From: Nocardia sp. CDC159
Lineage (GTDB): Bacteria; Actinomycetota; Actinomycetes; Mycobacteriales; Mycobacteriaceae
NCBI RefSeq assembly: GCF_023740735.1
Contig: NZ_JAMRXH010000008.1
Location: forward strand, 124,001 to 188,000
DNA: 64,000 bases
Direction: 5' to 3'
Below, piece by piece: positions 1 to 9,320 of the stretch (positions are counted from its first letter, which is position 1; the number at the start of each line of letters is the position of its first letter). The position numbers and the translations under genes are program-made. The notes beneath the pieces are model-generated. The model was not told where the DNA came from and did not search any database. It saw only the letters and a list, made by a program, of their open reading frames with translations.

Positions 1-44
1 TCCTCGAGAAGCTGGTGCCGATTCTGCGCGACCACATCAAATAG
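1..44 (+). CDS. C-terminal end of an unidentified protein (cut by the window edge)
   Basis: Only the last 13 codons are inside the window. The open frame reads LEKLVPILRDHIK and ends at TAG (42-44). Too little remains to name the protein; a short basic helix is all that can be seen. The gene runs towards esxT, and the two ends are separated by a strong hairpin. In M. tuberculosis the gene beyond esxT is rplM on the same strand as esxT. This plus-strand gene end therefore shows that the local order differs here. Confidence 0.55.
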   Translation, partial: LEKLVPILRDHIK

Positions 45-50
45 GGGCCG

Positions 51-90
51 AAAAAGTATGTGCGCCCTGAATCGTCAGGGCGCACATACT
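51..90 (-). terminator. Rho-independent terminator of the esxT-esxU operon
   Basis: A perfect 16-bp stem (55-70 with 75-90) closes a 4-base loop, ATCG. Read on the minus strand it follows the esxT stop by about 27 bases and is followed by a T-run (A-run at 51-55 on the plus strand). It sits between two convergent gene ends and could stop transcription from both sides, although the T-run is only on the minus-strand side. Confidence 0.85.
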
Positions 91-117
91 CGATTCGGAC
101 CAGAGCGAACCGCTCGT

Positions 118-411
118 CTAGCCGCCGAACTGGGTGGCGGCGAGCATCGCGTCCTGCTCGGCCATGCTGATGGCGCCGTCCTCGACCGCCTTGGCGATCG
201 CCTCGAGGATGGTCATGATCTCGTTGTGGGCGCTGTCCCACTGGGCCTGCTTGCCCGAGTAGGCTTCCTGGGCGCCGGACTGCCACTGCGCCACCAGGCC
301 CTTGACGTAGCTCTCGAGCTCGTTGCGGGTCTCCTGCAGCCGAGCCTTGGAATTCCGGAGATCTCCGGCAAGGGTGATGAGCTGGTCCCGGTTGTATGCG
401 ATCTGGGTCAC
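118..411 (-). CDS. esxT: WXG100 protein EsxT-like, ESX-4 substrate
   Basis: This 97-residue protein has the WXG100 layout: two helices joined by a turn that carries WQSG at about residues 43-46. WXG100 proteins are exported as heterodimers through the EccC/EccD pore of type VII secretion systems. The start is GTG at 411, preceded by AAGGAG six bases upstream. It follows esxU by 31 bases on the same strand, so the pair should be co-transcribed and their products should dimerise. No C-terminal YxxxD/E signal is seen here; the partner carries one. Position beside eccC and the truA/rplQ cluster identifies it as the ESX-4 esxT counterpart. Confidence 0.85.
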   Translation of the reverse strand: MTQIAYNRDQLITLAGDLRNSKARLQETRNELESYVKGLVAQWQSGAQEAYSGKQAQWDSAHNEIMTILEAIAKAVEDGAISMAEQDAMLAATQFGG

Positions 412-442
412 GATGTTCTCCTTAGGGAAAGCTTGTGCGGAA

Positions 443-787
443 TCAGGCCGTCGGGATGTTCAGGCTCGACGGGGCTCCCAGATCGCCCGAGGCACCGGCC
501 TTCATGATGGACTGCTGGATCGCCTCTTCGGCGTTGGTGTAGCCGATCCCGCTCTGGCGAATCGCGCCGGCGATATCCTGCAGCGTGTTGTTCAGGCGCT
601 TGGAGGCCTCCTGGAATTCGACCATCACCCCGTGGAAGGCGCCGCTCGCGTCACCCTTCCAGTGGACGGCCGAATCGACGGCACCCTGAATGCGGGTGAG
701 TTCCGCCTGCAGCTGCGAGTTCACATCCTCGACGTGCTTGGCCGAGGCCTCCATCTGCGCGAAATCGGTAGTGACGTTCCCCGCCAT
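443..787 (-). CDS. esxU: WXG100 protein EsxU-like, ESX-4 substrate
   Basis: This 114-residue protein belongs to the WXG100 family, with the turn motif WKG near residue 43. Towards the C-terminus it has YTNAE, which fits the YxxxD/E type VII export signal. The start was set at 787 because AAAGGAG lies five bases before this ATG. A longer reading to 829 adds 14 residues with no ribosome site of its own. It is the upstream member of the esxU-esxT pair and probably carries the signal recognised by the third ATPase domain of EccC for the whole dimer. Confidence 0.85.
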   Translation of the reverse strand: MAGNVTTDFAQMEASAKHVEDVNSQLQAELTRIQGAVDSAVHWKGDASGAFHGVMVEFQEASKRLNNTLQDIAGAIRQSGIGYTNAEEAIQQSIMKAGASGDLGAPSSLNIPTA

Positions 788-1144
788 GACATCTCCTTTT
801 GTGATCAGACTCGGTTCGGGAGGCCCCAAACGAGCGTGAACGTTCTGGTCCTATATATGGATTGGACGCACCGATGCGTGGATCGGTTCCGTCGACTCGG
901 CGACTTCTTCTGGACGGCACCGCGGCGACACCCCCAGCTTTCGCGCCGGTTCACACACTTGCGCGACTAGCCTCTCCCCCTATCGAATTGAGGCACCCGG
1001 CCTGGGCCGGATTGCCGAATTCCGGTACGCCTGCCAGCTGCCTTCGATCGCTGGTCAGGGTGCTCTCATACGCTAGGCGAGGACGTCGGCGAACACAACA
1101 GGTCATGCCCCCGGATCCGGGGGCTCGACGGCACGCCGCGGTGC
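788..1144 (-). promoter_or_regulatory. Gene-free stretch between eccC4 and esxU; probable esxU-esxT promoter
   Basis: These 357 bases hold no convincing gene. The most AT-rich point is TATATA at 852-857, about 65 bases before the esxU start on the minus strand, and it could serve as a -10 box, but no good -35 box accompanies it. A separate promoter would let the Esx pair be made in larger amounts than the membrane parts. This is inference from spacing only. Confidence 0.3.
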
Positions 1145-4100
1145 TCATACCGAAGGCATCCATGTCGTCTGGATGAGGCCGATACCCGCCCGGGAGATGA
1201 ACCGGCCGCGGCCCGGCGGCATCGGGCTGGGCCGGACATTGCCCAGCAGCGCGCCCTCGCCGGGGTCGCCGCTCATGATCAGACCCGGCGACGCCAAATC
1301 CTTCAGACGGCCGATGAACGGGTCGAACATTGAGCGCGAGGCGCCACCGGCGCGCCGCGCGAGGATCAGGTGCAGACCCACGTCCCGGCCGAGCGGCAAA
1401 TACTCGAGGATGGGCTGCAGCGGGTTCCCGCTCTGCGAGGCCACCAGGTCGTAGTCGTCGACCACGACGAACAGCTCCGGCCCCTGCCACCACGACCGGT
1501 CCTTCAGCTGCTGCGGCGTGATGTCCGGTCCGGGCATGCGCGAGGCCATCAGCGCCGCCACGTCCTTGGCGTTCACGGCGAGGCCCTGCGCGGTGGTCGC
1601 GTAGGCGGCCAGGTGGTTGTTGTCGACCGCGCCGAGCAGCGTGCGTCGGTAGTCGACCAGCAGGATCACCGCCTTGTGCGGCGGATTCGAATCGACGATG
1701 CCCTGGCAGATCGTTCGCAGCAGCGTCGTCTTACCGCATTCGCTGTCGCCGAAGATCAGCAGATGCGGATTCTCGACGAAGTTCAGCTGGACGGGTGCGA
1801 GCTCGGCCTCGTTGATGCCGATCGGAATGGACAGGCAGCGGTCGAACGCGGTCTCGGTCGGCCAGCTCGGCGTGAGCCGCAGGACATCCTCGCGGGTCAG
1901 GCGCTCCGGCAGCATGCGCACCGCGGGGGCCGGGCGGCCCGGGGTCATGGCCTTGATCTTGGCCACCGCGTCGGCGACGCCCGCGCCGAGATCCGAGGCG
2001 TCCGAGCGGCCGTCCACCCGCGGCAGCGCCGTCAGCATGTGCAGCGTCTCCGGCGTCATACCGCGACCCGGTCGGCCCTGCGGAACCAGCGAGGCGAACT
2101 TGCGGCCCAGGTCGGAATCCATCGGATCGCCCAGGCGCAGCTCGATCCGGGTGCCGATCTGATCCTTCAGCGCGGGTCGCGCCTCGGCCCAGCGCGACAG
2201 CGCGATCACCACGTGCACGCCGTAGGACAGACCCTGCACCGCGAGATTCATGATCGGCTGCTCGAGGGCGTCGAAGTCCTGGCGGATCGAGCCGAAGCCG
2301 TCGATCACCAGGAAGACGTCACCGAACGGATCCTCGTGCGCGCCCGCGGCATTCGGGCTGGCGGCGGGATCCGTTCCACGCAGGCGGCGGAAGTCGGCCA
2401 TCGACTCGATGCCGAGCTGACGGAAGCGCAGTTCGCGCTGGCGCACGATCGTCTGCATCTCCGCGACGGTGCGGCGCACCTTGTCCTCGTCGAGACGGCT
2501 GGCGACCGAACCCACATGCGGCAGTCCCTCGAGGCTGGCCAGCGTGCCGCCACCGAAGTCGAGGCAGTAGAACTGCACCTGCTCGGCGGTGTGGGTCATC
2601 GACAGCGCCATGATCAGGGTGCGCAGCGCGGTCGACTTACCCGACTGCGGACCGCCGACGATCGCGACATTGCCGCGGGCGCCGGACAAATCGACGAGCA
2701 GCGGGTCGCGTCGCTGATCGTAGGGCCGGTCCACATCGCCGATCGGGGCGCGCAGCGTGGCAAGGGCGTTGTATTCGCCGGTGAGGATCGACCGCGGGAT
2801 GAGCTGGTCCAGGGTGGAGGGCTCGTTCAGCGGCGGCAGCCAGATCTCGTGCGCCGGGCGGCCGTGGCCGCGGATGCGCGATACCAGCATCTCGAGATTG
2901 GTGGTGCCGTCGCCCTCCTCCGCACTCTCCTGCGGCGCGATCTGCTGCGGCAGCGGGATGTGATCGCTGGCCCGGAAGTCGACCTGATTCGCGTTGAACG
3001 GGCGGGCCGTGATGTCGATTTCGCCGCCCGCGATACCGGCCTGGGTGATCTCGCGCTGTGAACCGCCGCCGACGTACGGACCGGACACATAGGCCGCCTG
3101 GAAGCGGACGATCTCGCCCGCGTCGGTCTTCAGATAACCGCCGCCCGGACTGCTGGGCAGGTTGTAGGCGTCGGGAATGCCGAGCACCTGGCGGGACTCG
3201 TTGGCCGAGAAGGTCTTCAGGCCGACCCGGTAGGCCAGGTGGGTCTCCAGACCCTTGAGCCGCCCCTCCTCCAGTCGCTGCGAGGCCAGCAGCAGATGGA
3301 CGTGCAGCGATCGGCCCAGGCGGCCGATCTGGACGAACAGATCGGCGAAATCCGGATGCTGGGCAAGCAGTTCGGAGAACTCGTCGAGCACCACGAACAG
3401 CGCCGGTAGCGGATCGAGTTCAGCGCCGGAGGCGCGCGCCTTCTCGTACTCGCTGACATTGATGAAGTTGCCGTGCTGGCGCAGCATGTTCTGGCGGCGG
3501 TTCATCTCACCGGCCAGGGCGTCGTGCATGCGGGCGACGAGGTCGGCCTCTTCCTCGAGGTTGGTGATGACCGCCGCGACATGCGGCACGCCCTCCAGGC
3601 CCAGGAACGTCGCACCGCCCTTGAAGTCGACGAGGACGAAGTTCAGCTGGTCGGGCGAGTGGGTGGCCAGCATCGACAGCACCAGCGTGCGCAGGAATTC
3701 CGACTTACCCGAACCGGTCGCGCCGATGCACAAGCCGTGCGGACCCATACCGTTCTCGGCGGCCTCCTTGATGTCGAGGTAGACCGGCAAGCCGTCGGTG
3801 CCCACGCCGAACGGCACCCGCAGCCGCTCGCGGCCATAGCGCGGCTTCCACGCGCTCTCCGGATTGAACGTGCCGATATCGCCCAGGCCCATCAGCTGCG
3901 CCCAGGACGAGATCACCTCGGCCTCTTCGACCTGGGTCTCACCGCGCTGGGCCGGGGCCACCCGGAACGGCGCGAGCCGCCGCGCCACCTGCTCGGCCTG
4001 CCTCGCGCTGATGCGGTCGATCAGCGCGAAGCGCTCCATATTCCCGGTGGCGCCGCGGCCGACGCATTCACCGTTCTCGACCACCATCTGGATGCCGCGC

Positions 4101-5170
4101 GAAACCGCCAGGCGCGGTGCGTAATTGCACAGGTCGACGATGGTGACGCCCTCGTAGCCGGACTCGCGCAGGTGATCTTCCTCGGCCTCGAGCAGACCGC
4201 CGTCGACGACGATGACGACATGCACCAGATTCTGATTGGCGGGCTGATTGCGGGAATACCGAACGCGGTTGTGCAGCAACGGATTCAGGCCGTCGATCAT
4301 GGCCCGGATCGAGCCGTAGACCATACGCTGGGTACCGACGCCGTCCTGCGCCTCCGGATGCTGGTTGTGCGGCAGCCATTTGGTCCATTCCCACTCGCGC
4401 GAGGTGTCCGCGCCGCAGACCACCGCGACCAGCACCTGATCCGGCGCCTGGAACATGCACAGCTGCAACAGCATCGCGCGCGTCATGTCCCGGGCCTGGG
4501 TGCGGTCGCCGTTGAGCTGGATGGTCGCGAAACCCTTCACGGCGACGGCGGTCGGCAGATCCGGCACGGTGGAATGGGTGCGCACGAACCGGCGCAGCGA
4601 GACCGCCGCGATCGGCTCCAACTCCTCCACCGGACCCGTCTCCGGCGCCACCAGCCGGGTCGCGAGGCGCTGACCGCCCAGGCCGATACGGGCGTGGCAG
4701 AAGTCCTTGTCGCCGGGGCGGCGTTCCCACATGCGGCTGGTGCCCGCGAGCATCCAGATCAGGCCGGGCTCGGGATGACTCCATTCGACGGCGGCGCGCT
4801 GCTGGGCGGCGGTCTCGTCGACATCCTTGCGCACCTGATCGAGATAGCGCAGATAGTCCTTGCGATCCTCGTTGGCCTCGGCCGCCTTCTGCCCCTTCCC
4901 GCCCTGCCCGGCGAACATGCCGACCATCGAGAAGAGCATCATCATCGGGAACATCATCGCCATCGGATTGGACGCGATGCCGCCGCCGCGGGTGAACAGC
5001 AGCGCCATCATTCCGACCATGCCGACGACCATGACGACCGGCATGAGTTTGGCGAGCAGACTTCCCGGTATCGCCCGGGGAATCTCCGGCGGCGGCTGCA
5101 GCGTCACCTCACCGCCCGGAGAGCGCGGAACCTCCCGGCGCTGGCGGCGCTGAAACCGGACGGTGCTCAT
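1145..5170 (-). CDS. eccC4: EccC4-like type VII secretion FtsK/SpoIIIE ATPase
   Basis: This is the motor of the ESX-4-like system, 1341 residues. Two membrane helices lie near residues 40-85, followed by a DUF domain and three FtsK-type ATPase domains. Their P-loops are GATGSGKSE (about 485), GGPQSGKST (about 842) and GDSECGKTT (about 1142), and their Walker B segments are VVLDEFSE, FLVIDGF and VVVDDYD. The protein is one unsplit chain, as in ESX-2, -3 and -4. The start at 5170 fits the conserved N-terminus and is preceded by a G-rich ribosome site. The frame stays open far upstream, through the antisense of eccD and mycP, but that extension is not coding. It is transcribed divergently from eccD. 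Confidence 0.95.
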   Translation of the reverse strand: MSTVRFQRRQRREVPRSPGGEVTLQPPPEIPRAIPGSLLAKLMPVVMVVGMVGMMALLFTRGGGIASNPMAMMFPMMMLFSMVGMFAGQGGKGQKAAEANEDRKDYLRYLDQVRKDVDETAAQQRAAVEWSHPEPGLIWMLAGTSRMWERRPGDKDFCHARIGLGGQRLATRLVAPETGPVEELEPIAAVSLRRFVRTHSTVPDLPTAVAVKGFATIQLNGDRTQARDMTRAMLLQLCMFQAPDQVLVAVVCGADTSREWEWTKWLPHNQHPEAQDGVGTQRMVYGSIRAMIDGLNPLLHNRVRYSRNQPANQNLVHVVIVVDGGLLEAEEDHLRESGYEGVTIVDLCNYAPRLAVSRGIQMVVENGECVGRGATGNMERFALIDRISARQAEQVARRLAPFRVAPAQRGETQVEEAEVISSWAQLMGLGDIGTFNPESAWKPRYGRERLRVPFGVGTDGLPVYLDIKEAAENGMGPHGLCIGATGSGKSEFLRTLVLSMLATHSPDQLNFVLVDFKGGATFLGLEGVPHVAAVITNLEEEADLVARMHDALAGEMNRRQNMLRQHGNFINVSEYEKARASGAELDPLPALFVVLDEFSELLAQHPDFADLFVQIGRLGRSLHVHLLLASQRLEEGRLKGLETHLAYRVGLKTFSANESRQVLGIPDAYNLPSSPGGGYLKTDAGEIVRFQAAYVSGPYVGGGSQREITQAGIAGGEIDITARPFNANQVDFRASDHIPLPQQIAPQESAEEGDGTTNLEMLVSRIRGHGRPAHEIWLPPLNEPSTLDQLIPRSILTGEYNALATLRAPIGDVDRPYDQRRDPLLVDLSGARGNVAIVGGPQSGKSTALRTLIMALSMTHTAEQVQFYCLDFGGGTLASLEGLPHVGSVASRLDEDKVRRTVAEMQTIVRQRELRFRQLGIESMADFRRLRGTDPAASPNAAGAHEDPFGDVFLVIDGFGSIRQDFDALEQPIMNLAVQGLSYGVHVVIALSRWAEARPALKDQIGTRIELRLGDPMDSDLGRKFASLVPQGRPGRGMTPETLHMLTALPRVDGRSDASDLGAGVADAVAKIKAMTPGRPAPAVRMLPERLTREDVLRLTPSWPTETAFDRCLSIPIGINEAELAPVQLNFVENPHLLIFGDSECGKTTLLRTICQGIVDSNPPHKAVILLVDYRRTLLGAVDNNHLAAYATTAQGLAVNAKDVAALMASRMPGPDITPQQLKDRSWWQGPELFVVVDDYDLVASQSGNPLQPILEYLPLGRDVGLHLILARRAGGASRSMFDPFIGRLKDLASPGLIMSGDPGEGALLGNVRPSPMPPGRGRFISRAGIGLIQTTWMPSV

Positions 5171-5329
5171 CGACGCTGGATCCCCCTTCGGCGACTGTAC
5201 TGCGGCCTCAGTGTAGAGGGCGCTGCCGACATGTCGTACAGTTCGGGCAGCATTCTGCACGGATGAACCGCGCGACCGCAAACCGGTGCGCACGCGGAAA
5301 CACGAGGTAGAGACGAGGTTGGGGGAAGC
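5171..5329. promoter_or_regulatory. Divergent promoter region eccC4 / eccD4
   Basis: These 159 bases separate two genes that point away from each other, so promoters for both should lie here. Weak -10-like boxes such as TAGAGG and TACAGT can be seen, but neither has a clear -35 partner. No strong repeat or known operator was found. Confidence 0.4.
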
Positions 5330-6796
5330 GTGACGCACGCGCGACTGGATCACATCGCCGAGGATGCGAGCCGCGGTATCGTCCGGGCGCCGGACCTGGC
5401 GCGGGTCACCATTCTCGCCAAACATACTCAGGTCGATATGGCCATTCCGGTGGATGTGCCGGTGGCCCTTGTGATTCCGAGCGTGGTCGACATGGTCGCC
5501 CAGCACAGTCGCACCAATGAATTCGACAATACGGGCGAACAATTCGAACCGGCGGAATGGGTGCTGGCCCGAATCGGTCAACCGCCCTTTTCCAATTCGC
5601 TGAGTCTCGGCGAGCACGGTGTGCGCGACGGCGAGCTGCTCATGCTGGAGAGCGCGGACCACGTCGCGCCCACCCCGCTGTTCGACGACATCATGTACAA
5701 CGTCGCGATCGCCGATGCCGACCATTTCCGCGCCTGGTCGCCGCGGGTCGCGCGGCTCACCGGATCGGTCATCGCGGTGCTGACCATGCTGGTCGGCTGC
5801 GCCGCTCTGCTGGCCGCGCCCGATGCGCTGCCCGGCTGGATTCCGGGTTCGGTGGCCGCGGTCATCACGATCCTGCTCGTCATCGCGGGCACCGTGCTCA
5901 GCCGGATGTACGGCGATCGGTCCACCGCGCTGGTACTGGGCGGCTGCGCGCTGCCGACCGCGTTCACCGCGGGCATGCTGATCGTCCCGGACCACTACGG
6001 CTGGGCGAACCTGCTGCTCGGCTCGGTGCTGGTGGGCGCGACCGCGGTGCTGGCCTGGCGGGTCAGCGGCGTGGGCCTGGCACTGTTCATCGGCGCGACC
6101 ACGCTGGCGGTCTTCGCGGTTCCGGCGAGCCTGGTGGGCCTGCTGACCGCGCAGCCGAACAAGGCCATCGGGGCGATCGCGGCCGCGGTAGCCCTCGGCG
6201 CGCTGTCGCTGGCGCCGCGGGTATCGATGCTGCTGGCGAAGCTGCCGCTGCCGCCGGTCCCCTCGCCGGGCACCCCGATCGATCCGACCGAGGACGATCC
6301 CGACGACCACCGCGCACTGCCGTCGATGGAGGTGCTGCGCGCGAAATCCGAACGCGCCCGGATGTATCTGGCCGGACTGGTCACCGCCACCACGCTGGTG
6401 ACGGTGACCGGCGCGCTGGCCGCCGCCGATCCGCAGGCGTCGAGCCCGTACTGGCCCGGCATCGCCCTGGCCCTGGTCTGCTCGGTGGTGCTGATGTTCC
6501 GCAGCCGCACCTATGCGGGCGCCGAACAGGCGGTCGTGCTGATCGCGGGCGGCTCGGCCATCCTGCTGCTGCTCATGATCGGCGCGGCCGTCACCGTCGA
6601 ACAGCCCCTGGCGGTCTTCGCCGCCGCCATGGTGATGGTGGTCGGCGGCCTCATCCTCGGCATCGTCATTCCCAACCAGCAGGCCACTCCCCCCATGCGC
6701 CGCGCGGTGGAGCTGCTGGAATACGCCTTCGTGGCCGCCGTTGTGCCGCTGGTGTTCTGGGTGGCGGAGCTGTACCAGCTCGTCCGTTCGCTCTGA
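5330..6796 (+). CDS. eccD4: EccD4-like type VII secretion membrane pore subunit
   Basis: This 488-residue protein has an N-terminal ubiquitin-like (YukD) domain of about 90 residues, then a linker and about eleven hydrophobic helices (roughly residues 140-485). EccD forms the membrane vestibule of the ESX pore, two copies per protomer in known structures. The start is GTG at 5330, with a GGGGGA site just before it. The mycP gene follows after six bases, so the two are translated from one message. Length and layout are normal for the family. Confidence 0.94.
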   Translation: MTHARLDHIAEDASRGIVRAPDLARVTILAKHTQVDMAIPVDVPVALVIPSVVDMVAQHSRTNEFDNTGEQFEPAEWVLARIGQPPFSNSLSLGEHGVRDGELLMLESADHVAPTPLFDDIMYNVAIADADHFRAWSPRVARLTGSVIAVLTMLVGCAALLAAPDALPGWIPGSVAAVITILLVIAGTVLSRMYGDRSTALVLGGCALPTAFTAGMLIVPDHYGWANLLLGSVLVGATAVLAWRVSGVGLALFIGATTLAVFAVPASLVGLLTAQPNKAIGAIAAAVALGALSLAPRVSMLLAKLPLPPVPSPGTPIDPTEDDPDDHRALPSMEVLRAKSERARMYLAGLVTATTLVTVTGALAAADPQASSPYWPGIALALVCSVVLMFRSRTYAGAEQAVVLIAGGSAILLLLMIGAAVTVEQPLAVFAAAMVMVVGGLILGIVIPNQQATPPMRRAVELLEYAFVAAVVPLVFWVAELYQLVRSL

Positions 6797-6802
6797 GCGG
6801 CG

Positions 6803-8242
6803 GTGAGGGCGAAGATGTCCGGATATCGCAGAGCTCGCATCGGTTCGGCCACCTCTCCTCGCTCGCGGCGGGCGGTTGCCGCCCTGCTGGCCGCATCCGT
6901 GACCGGCCTGTCCGCCGCGATCGGCGCGCCGACGGCCGCGGCCAGCGGTCCGCCGCCCATCATTCCCGGCCTGCTGCCACCCCCGGCGAACGAGCCGACC
7001 GATCGGACCGAGAACGCGTGCAATATCGCCCAGCCCTACACCTCGCCCGGTAAGCCGCCCGCCCAGCAGTTTCTCGGCATCGAGAACGCCTGGCAGTTCA
7101 CCCGCGGCGAGGGACAGACCGTCGCGGTCATCGATACCGGCGTCGGGCGCAGCCCCCGGCTTCCCAATCTGATCCCCGGCGGCGACTTCGTCAGCAATAC
7201 CGACGGCACCGAGGACTGCGATCTGCACGGCACCGTTGTCGCGGGCCTGATCGCCGGACAGCCCTCGCCCAAGGACGGATTCGCGGGTATCGCGCCGGGT
7301 GCGCAGATTCTCTCGATCCGCCAGACCTCCGGGTTCTACCGCTACAAGAGCACGCAGGTGGATCCGAACGATCCGAAGAACGGCGGGGGTGTCGGCAAGA
7401 CCAATACGCTCGCCACGGCCATTCGTGCCGCGGCCGACCGGGGCGCGAAGGTCATCAATATCAGCGAGGTCGCCTGCGGGCCCGCCGGTCTCAGCGATCT
7501 CGCGATGGGTTCGGCCGTGCAGTATGCCGTCGAGGTGCACGACGTCGTCATCGTCGCCGCGGCCGGGAACAAGGAAAAGGACTGCAAGAACGGCAATCCC
7601 GGCATCAATCCGCTCGATCCGGGCGCCGATCTGTGGAAGACCCTGACCACGGCGGTGACGCCCGCCTGGTACGACCAATACGTCCTGACCGTCGGCTCCG
7701 TCGATCTCAACGGTCAGCCCTCGGATTTCACCGTTCCGGGTCCCTGGGTCGGCGTGGCGGCTCCCGGTGAGCAGATCGTCTCCCTCGATCCCAACGGCGG
7801 CGGCCTGACGAACGCCACGGTGGGTAACGACGGGGTGCATCCGCTCAGCGGCACCAGTTTCGCCACGCCGTATGTCGCCGGGCTGGCGGCCCTCGTACGC
7901 GCGCGATTCCCGGAACTGTCCGCGCCCGAGGTCATCAAGCGTATCGAGGCCACCGCCCATCCCCCGGCCGAGGGCTGGAACCCCCAGGTCGGCTTCGGCA
8001 TCATCGATCCCGTTGCGGCCCTGACCCATACCGTCGATCCGCGTACGGTCCTCGAGAAGAAGCCGGACACCCTCGAGGGTCGTGCGGTGCAGCTACCGAT
8101 TCCGGCCGCGCCGCCCCCGCCCGACCACACCGCACGCGATGTCGCGCTCATCGGCACCGCCGTGATCGGCGTGCTGGCGGTTCTCGGCTACCTCGCCTCG
8201 TTCCCGATTCGCCGCAGATTCGGCGTTCGCGAGGACGAGTAG
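6803..8242 (+). CDS. mycP4: MycP4-like mycosin, subtilisin protease of ESX-4
   Basis: This membrane-anchored serine protease caps the ESX pore on the periplasmic side. It has a signal peptide (about residues 1-48), a subtilisin fold and a C-terminal membrane helix (about 445-467) before a basic tail. The catalytic triad is visible: Asp in AVIDTGVG, His in DLHGTVVAG and Ser in GTSFATP. The start may be GTG 6803 or ATG 6815; the signal peptide works with either. The catalytic residues are all present, so the enzyme is probably active. It is coupled to eccD. Confidence 0.93.
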   Translation: MRAKMSGYRRARIGSATSPRSRRAVAALLAASVTGLSAAIGAPTAAASGPPPIIPGLLPPPANEPTDRTENACNIAQPYTSPGKPPAQQFLGIENAWQFTRGEGQTVAVIDTGVGRSPRLPNLIPGGDFVSNTDGTEDCDLHGTVVAGLIAGQPSPKDGFAGIAPGAQILSIRQTSGFYRYKSTQVDPNDPKNGGGVGKTNTLATAIRAAADRGAKVINISEVACGPAGLSDLAMGSAVQYAVEVHDVVIVAAAGNKEKDCKNGNPGINPLDPGADLWKTLTTAVTPAWYDQYVLTVGSVDLNGQPSDFTVPGPWVGVAAPGEQIVSLDPNGGGLTNATVGNDGVHPLSGTSFATPYVAGLAALVRARFPELSAPEVIKRIEATAHPPAEGWNPQVGFGIIDPVAALTHTVDPRTVLEKKPDTLEGRAVQLPIPAAPPPPDHTARDVALIGTAVIGVLAVLGYLASFPIRRRFGVREDE

Positions 8243-8261
8243 GCCTGGTACCGGCCCGAAT

Positions 8262-8825
8262 TCAGCCCTCGTCCGCCATGGTGAAGGCGCCCTCCTCGAG
8301 TCGGCGGATCAGCCGGTGGGTCCAGTCCGCTCGACTCTGCGCGGTGTGCAGCCACAGGTCGATGACCTCGCCGATCGGTCCCCACGTGGTCAGATCGGTA
8401 CCCGGCGGAAGATGGCGGGTGATGCTGTCGGCCCACTCGTCCATGGCCGCCGCGCGCTTGCCGAGCAGTTCGATCGCCTCCGCGCGCGGGAGGGCCTCGA
8501 TGAAACCGACGGCCGCGGCGAGGACATCCATGCGCGGATCGCGGCTCGACAGTGCGGTGCGAAGTAACGAAAGATAGGTCTGCTCACCGTCCTTCGTGAG
8601 CTCGTACTCCATTCGCGGCGGGCCGCCTGCCGCACTCGGCGTGCTGTCGTGTACCCGCAGCAGGCCCGCACCGGTCAGGGCCTTGAGCGCGTGGTACACC
8701 GAACCGGAAGTGGCACTGGACCATTCGTGCGCACCCCACGACTCCAGGTCCGCGCGCACCTGATAGCCGTGCGCGCGCCCGCGTGTGCGCACCGCGCCGA
8801 GTACGAGCAGGCGAACCGCCGACAC
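8262..8825 (-). CDS. PadR-family transcriptional regulator
   Basis: This 187-residue protein has an N-terminal PadR winged-helix domain (about residues 1-80, with the pattern GSVYHALKAL and GLLR) and a C-terminal helical dimer domain of the Vir/PadR type. PadR proteins repress small operons and release DNA on binding small molecules. It starts at GTG 8825, only four bases after the stop of the VOC gene, so the two form an operon. The inverted repeats upstream of the operon at 9239-9294 are the likely binding site, which would make it self-regulating. It lies inside the ESX-4 locus but nothing ties it to secretion. Confidence 0.85.
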   Translation of the reverse strand: MSAVRLLVLGAVRTRGRAHGYQVRADLESWGAHEWSSATSGSVYHALKALTGAGLLRVHDSTPSAAGGPPRMEYELTKDGEQTYLSLLRTALSSRDPRMDVLAAAVGFIEALPRAEAIELLGKRAAAMDEWADSITRHLPPGTDLTTWGPIGEVIDLWLHTAQSRADWTHRLIRRLEEGAFTMADEG

Positions 8826-8829
8826 GGGC

Positions 8830-9228
8830 TCAGCCCGCCACGGGTCGCTGGGTGCTCACCCACCACAGCGTGCCGTAGGGATCGACGAATCCGCCCATCC
8901 GGACGCCATCCGGCTGTCCCATGATCTCCTGGGCGGGCCGCGCACCCGCATCGATCGCGCGCGCGAAGACCGCGTCCGCGTCCGGCACCGTCGCCCACAA
9001 CTGGACGTGCACGGGTTCGGAAGGTGAGCTCAGACAGCGCTCCCCGGAGGCGCCGGAGTCCGCGAAGTACATCACGCTGTCCCCGATGCGCGCTTCGGCA
9101 TGCATCATCCGCTCCGAATCCGTCGGCAGCGCAATGATGTTCGAGATCTCCGCGTGGAAGGTCCGCTCCAGGAACCTCCGATAGCTCTTGGCGTCGTCCA
9201 CCATCACGTACGGCGTAATCGATGACAT
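8830..9228 (-). CDS. VOC-superfamily (glyoxalase/PhnB-like) protein
   Basis: This 132-residue protein has the paired beta-alpha-beta-beta-beta modules of the vicinal-oxygen-chelate fold, with PYVMVDDAKSYRRFLERTF at the front and GGFVDPYGTLWWVSTQ at the end. It resembles PhnB-like members whose substrates are mostly unknown. The start is ATG 9228, preceded by GTGAGG; a GTG 18 bases further up is less likely. It is the first gene of an operon with padR, so its ligand may be what PadR senses. That link is inference. Confidence 0.8.
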   Translation of the reverse strand: MSSITPYVMVDDAKSYRRFLERTFHAEISNIIALPTDSERMMHAEARIGDSVMYFADSGASGERCLSSPSEPVHVQLWATVPDADAVFARAIDAGARPAQEIMGQPDGVRMGGFVDPYGTLWWVSTQRPVAG

Positions 9229-9238
9229 GAGAACCTCA

Positions 9239-9294
9239 CTAACCAAATTTAGCTACTTACGACCAGCGTAAGGCAGCTAGCCGAATTTGGCTAG
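9239..9294 (-). promoter_or_regulatory. Nested inverted repeats, probable PadR operator
   Basis: A 17-base arm at 9239-9255 matches the reverse complement of 9278-9294 at 14 of 17 positions. Inside lies a second, perfect repeat, CTTACG (9256-9261) and CGTAAG (9267-9272). Both sit just upstream of the VOC-padR operon and are AT-rich compared with their surroundings, as expected of a promoter overlapped by an operator. Confidence 0.55.
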
Positions 9295-9320
9295 TGCGGT
9301 TGAGGCGACGGTCGCCGCGG

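Noticed and set aside
1370..5266. Long plus-strand open frames opposite eccC4
   Set aside because: These are antisense shadows typical of high-GC DNA; EccC with three P-loops on the other strand is the real gene.
5171..8029. Long minus-strand extension of the eccC4 frame, antisense to eccD4 and mycP4
   Set aside because: It adds about 950 residues of Arg/Gly/His-rich shadow sequence. The opposite strand has well-matched EccD and MycP, and the EccC N-terminus with a ribosome site is at 5170.
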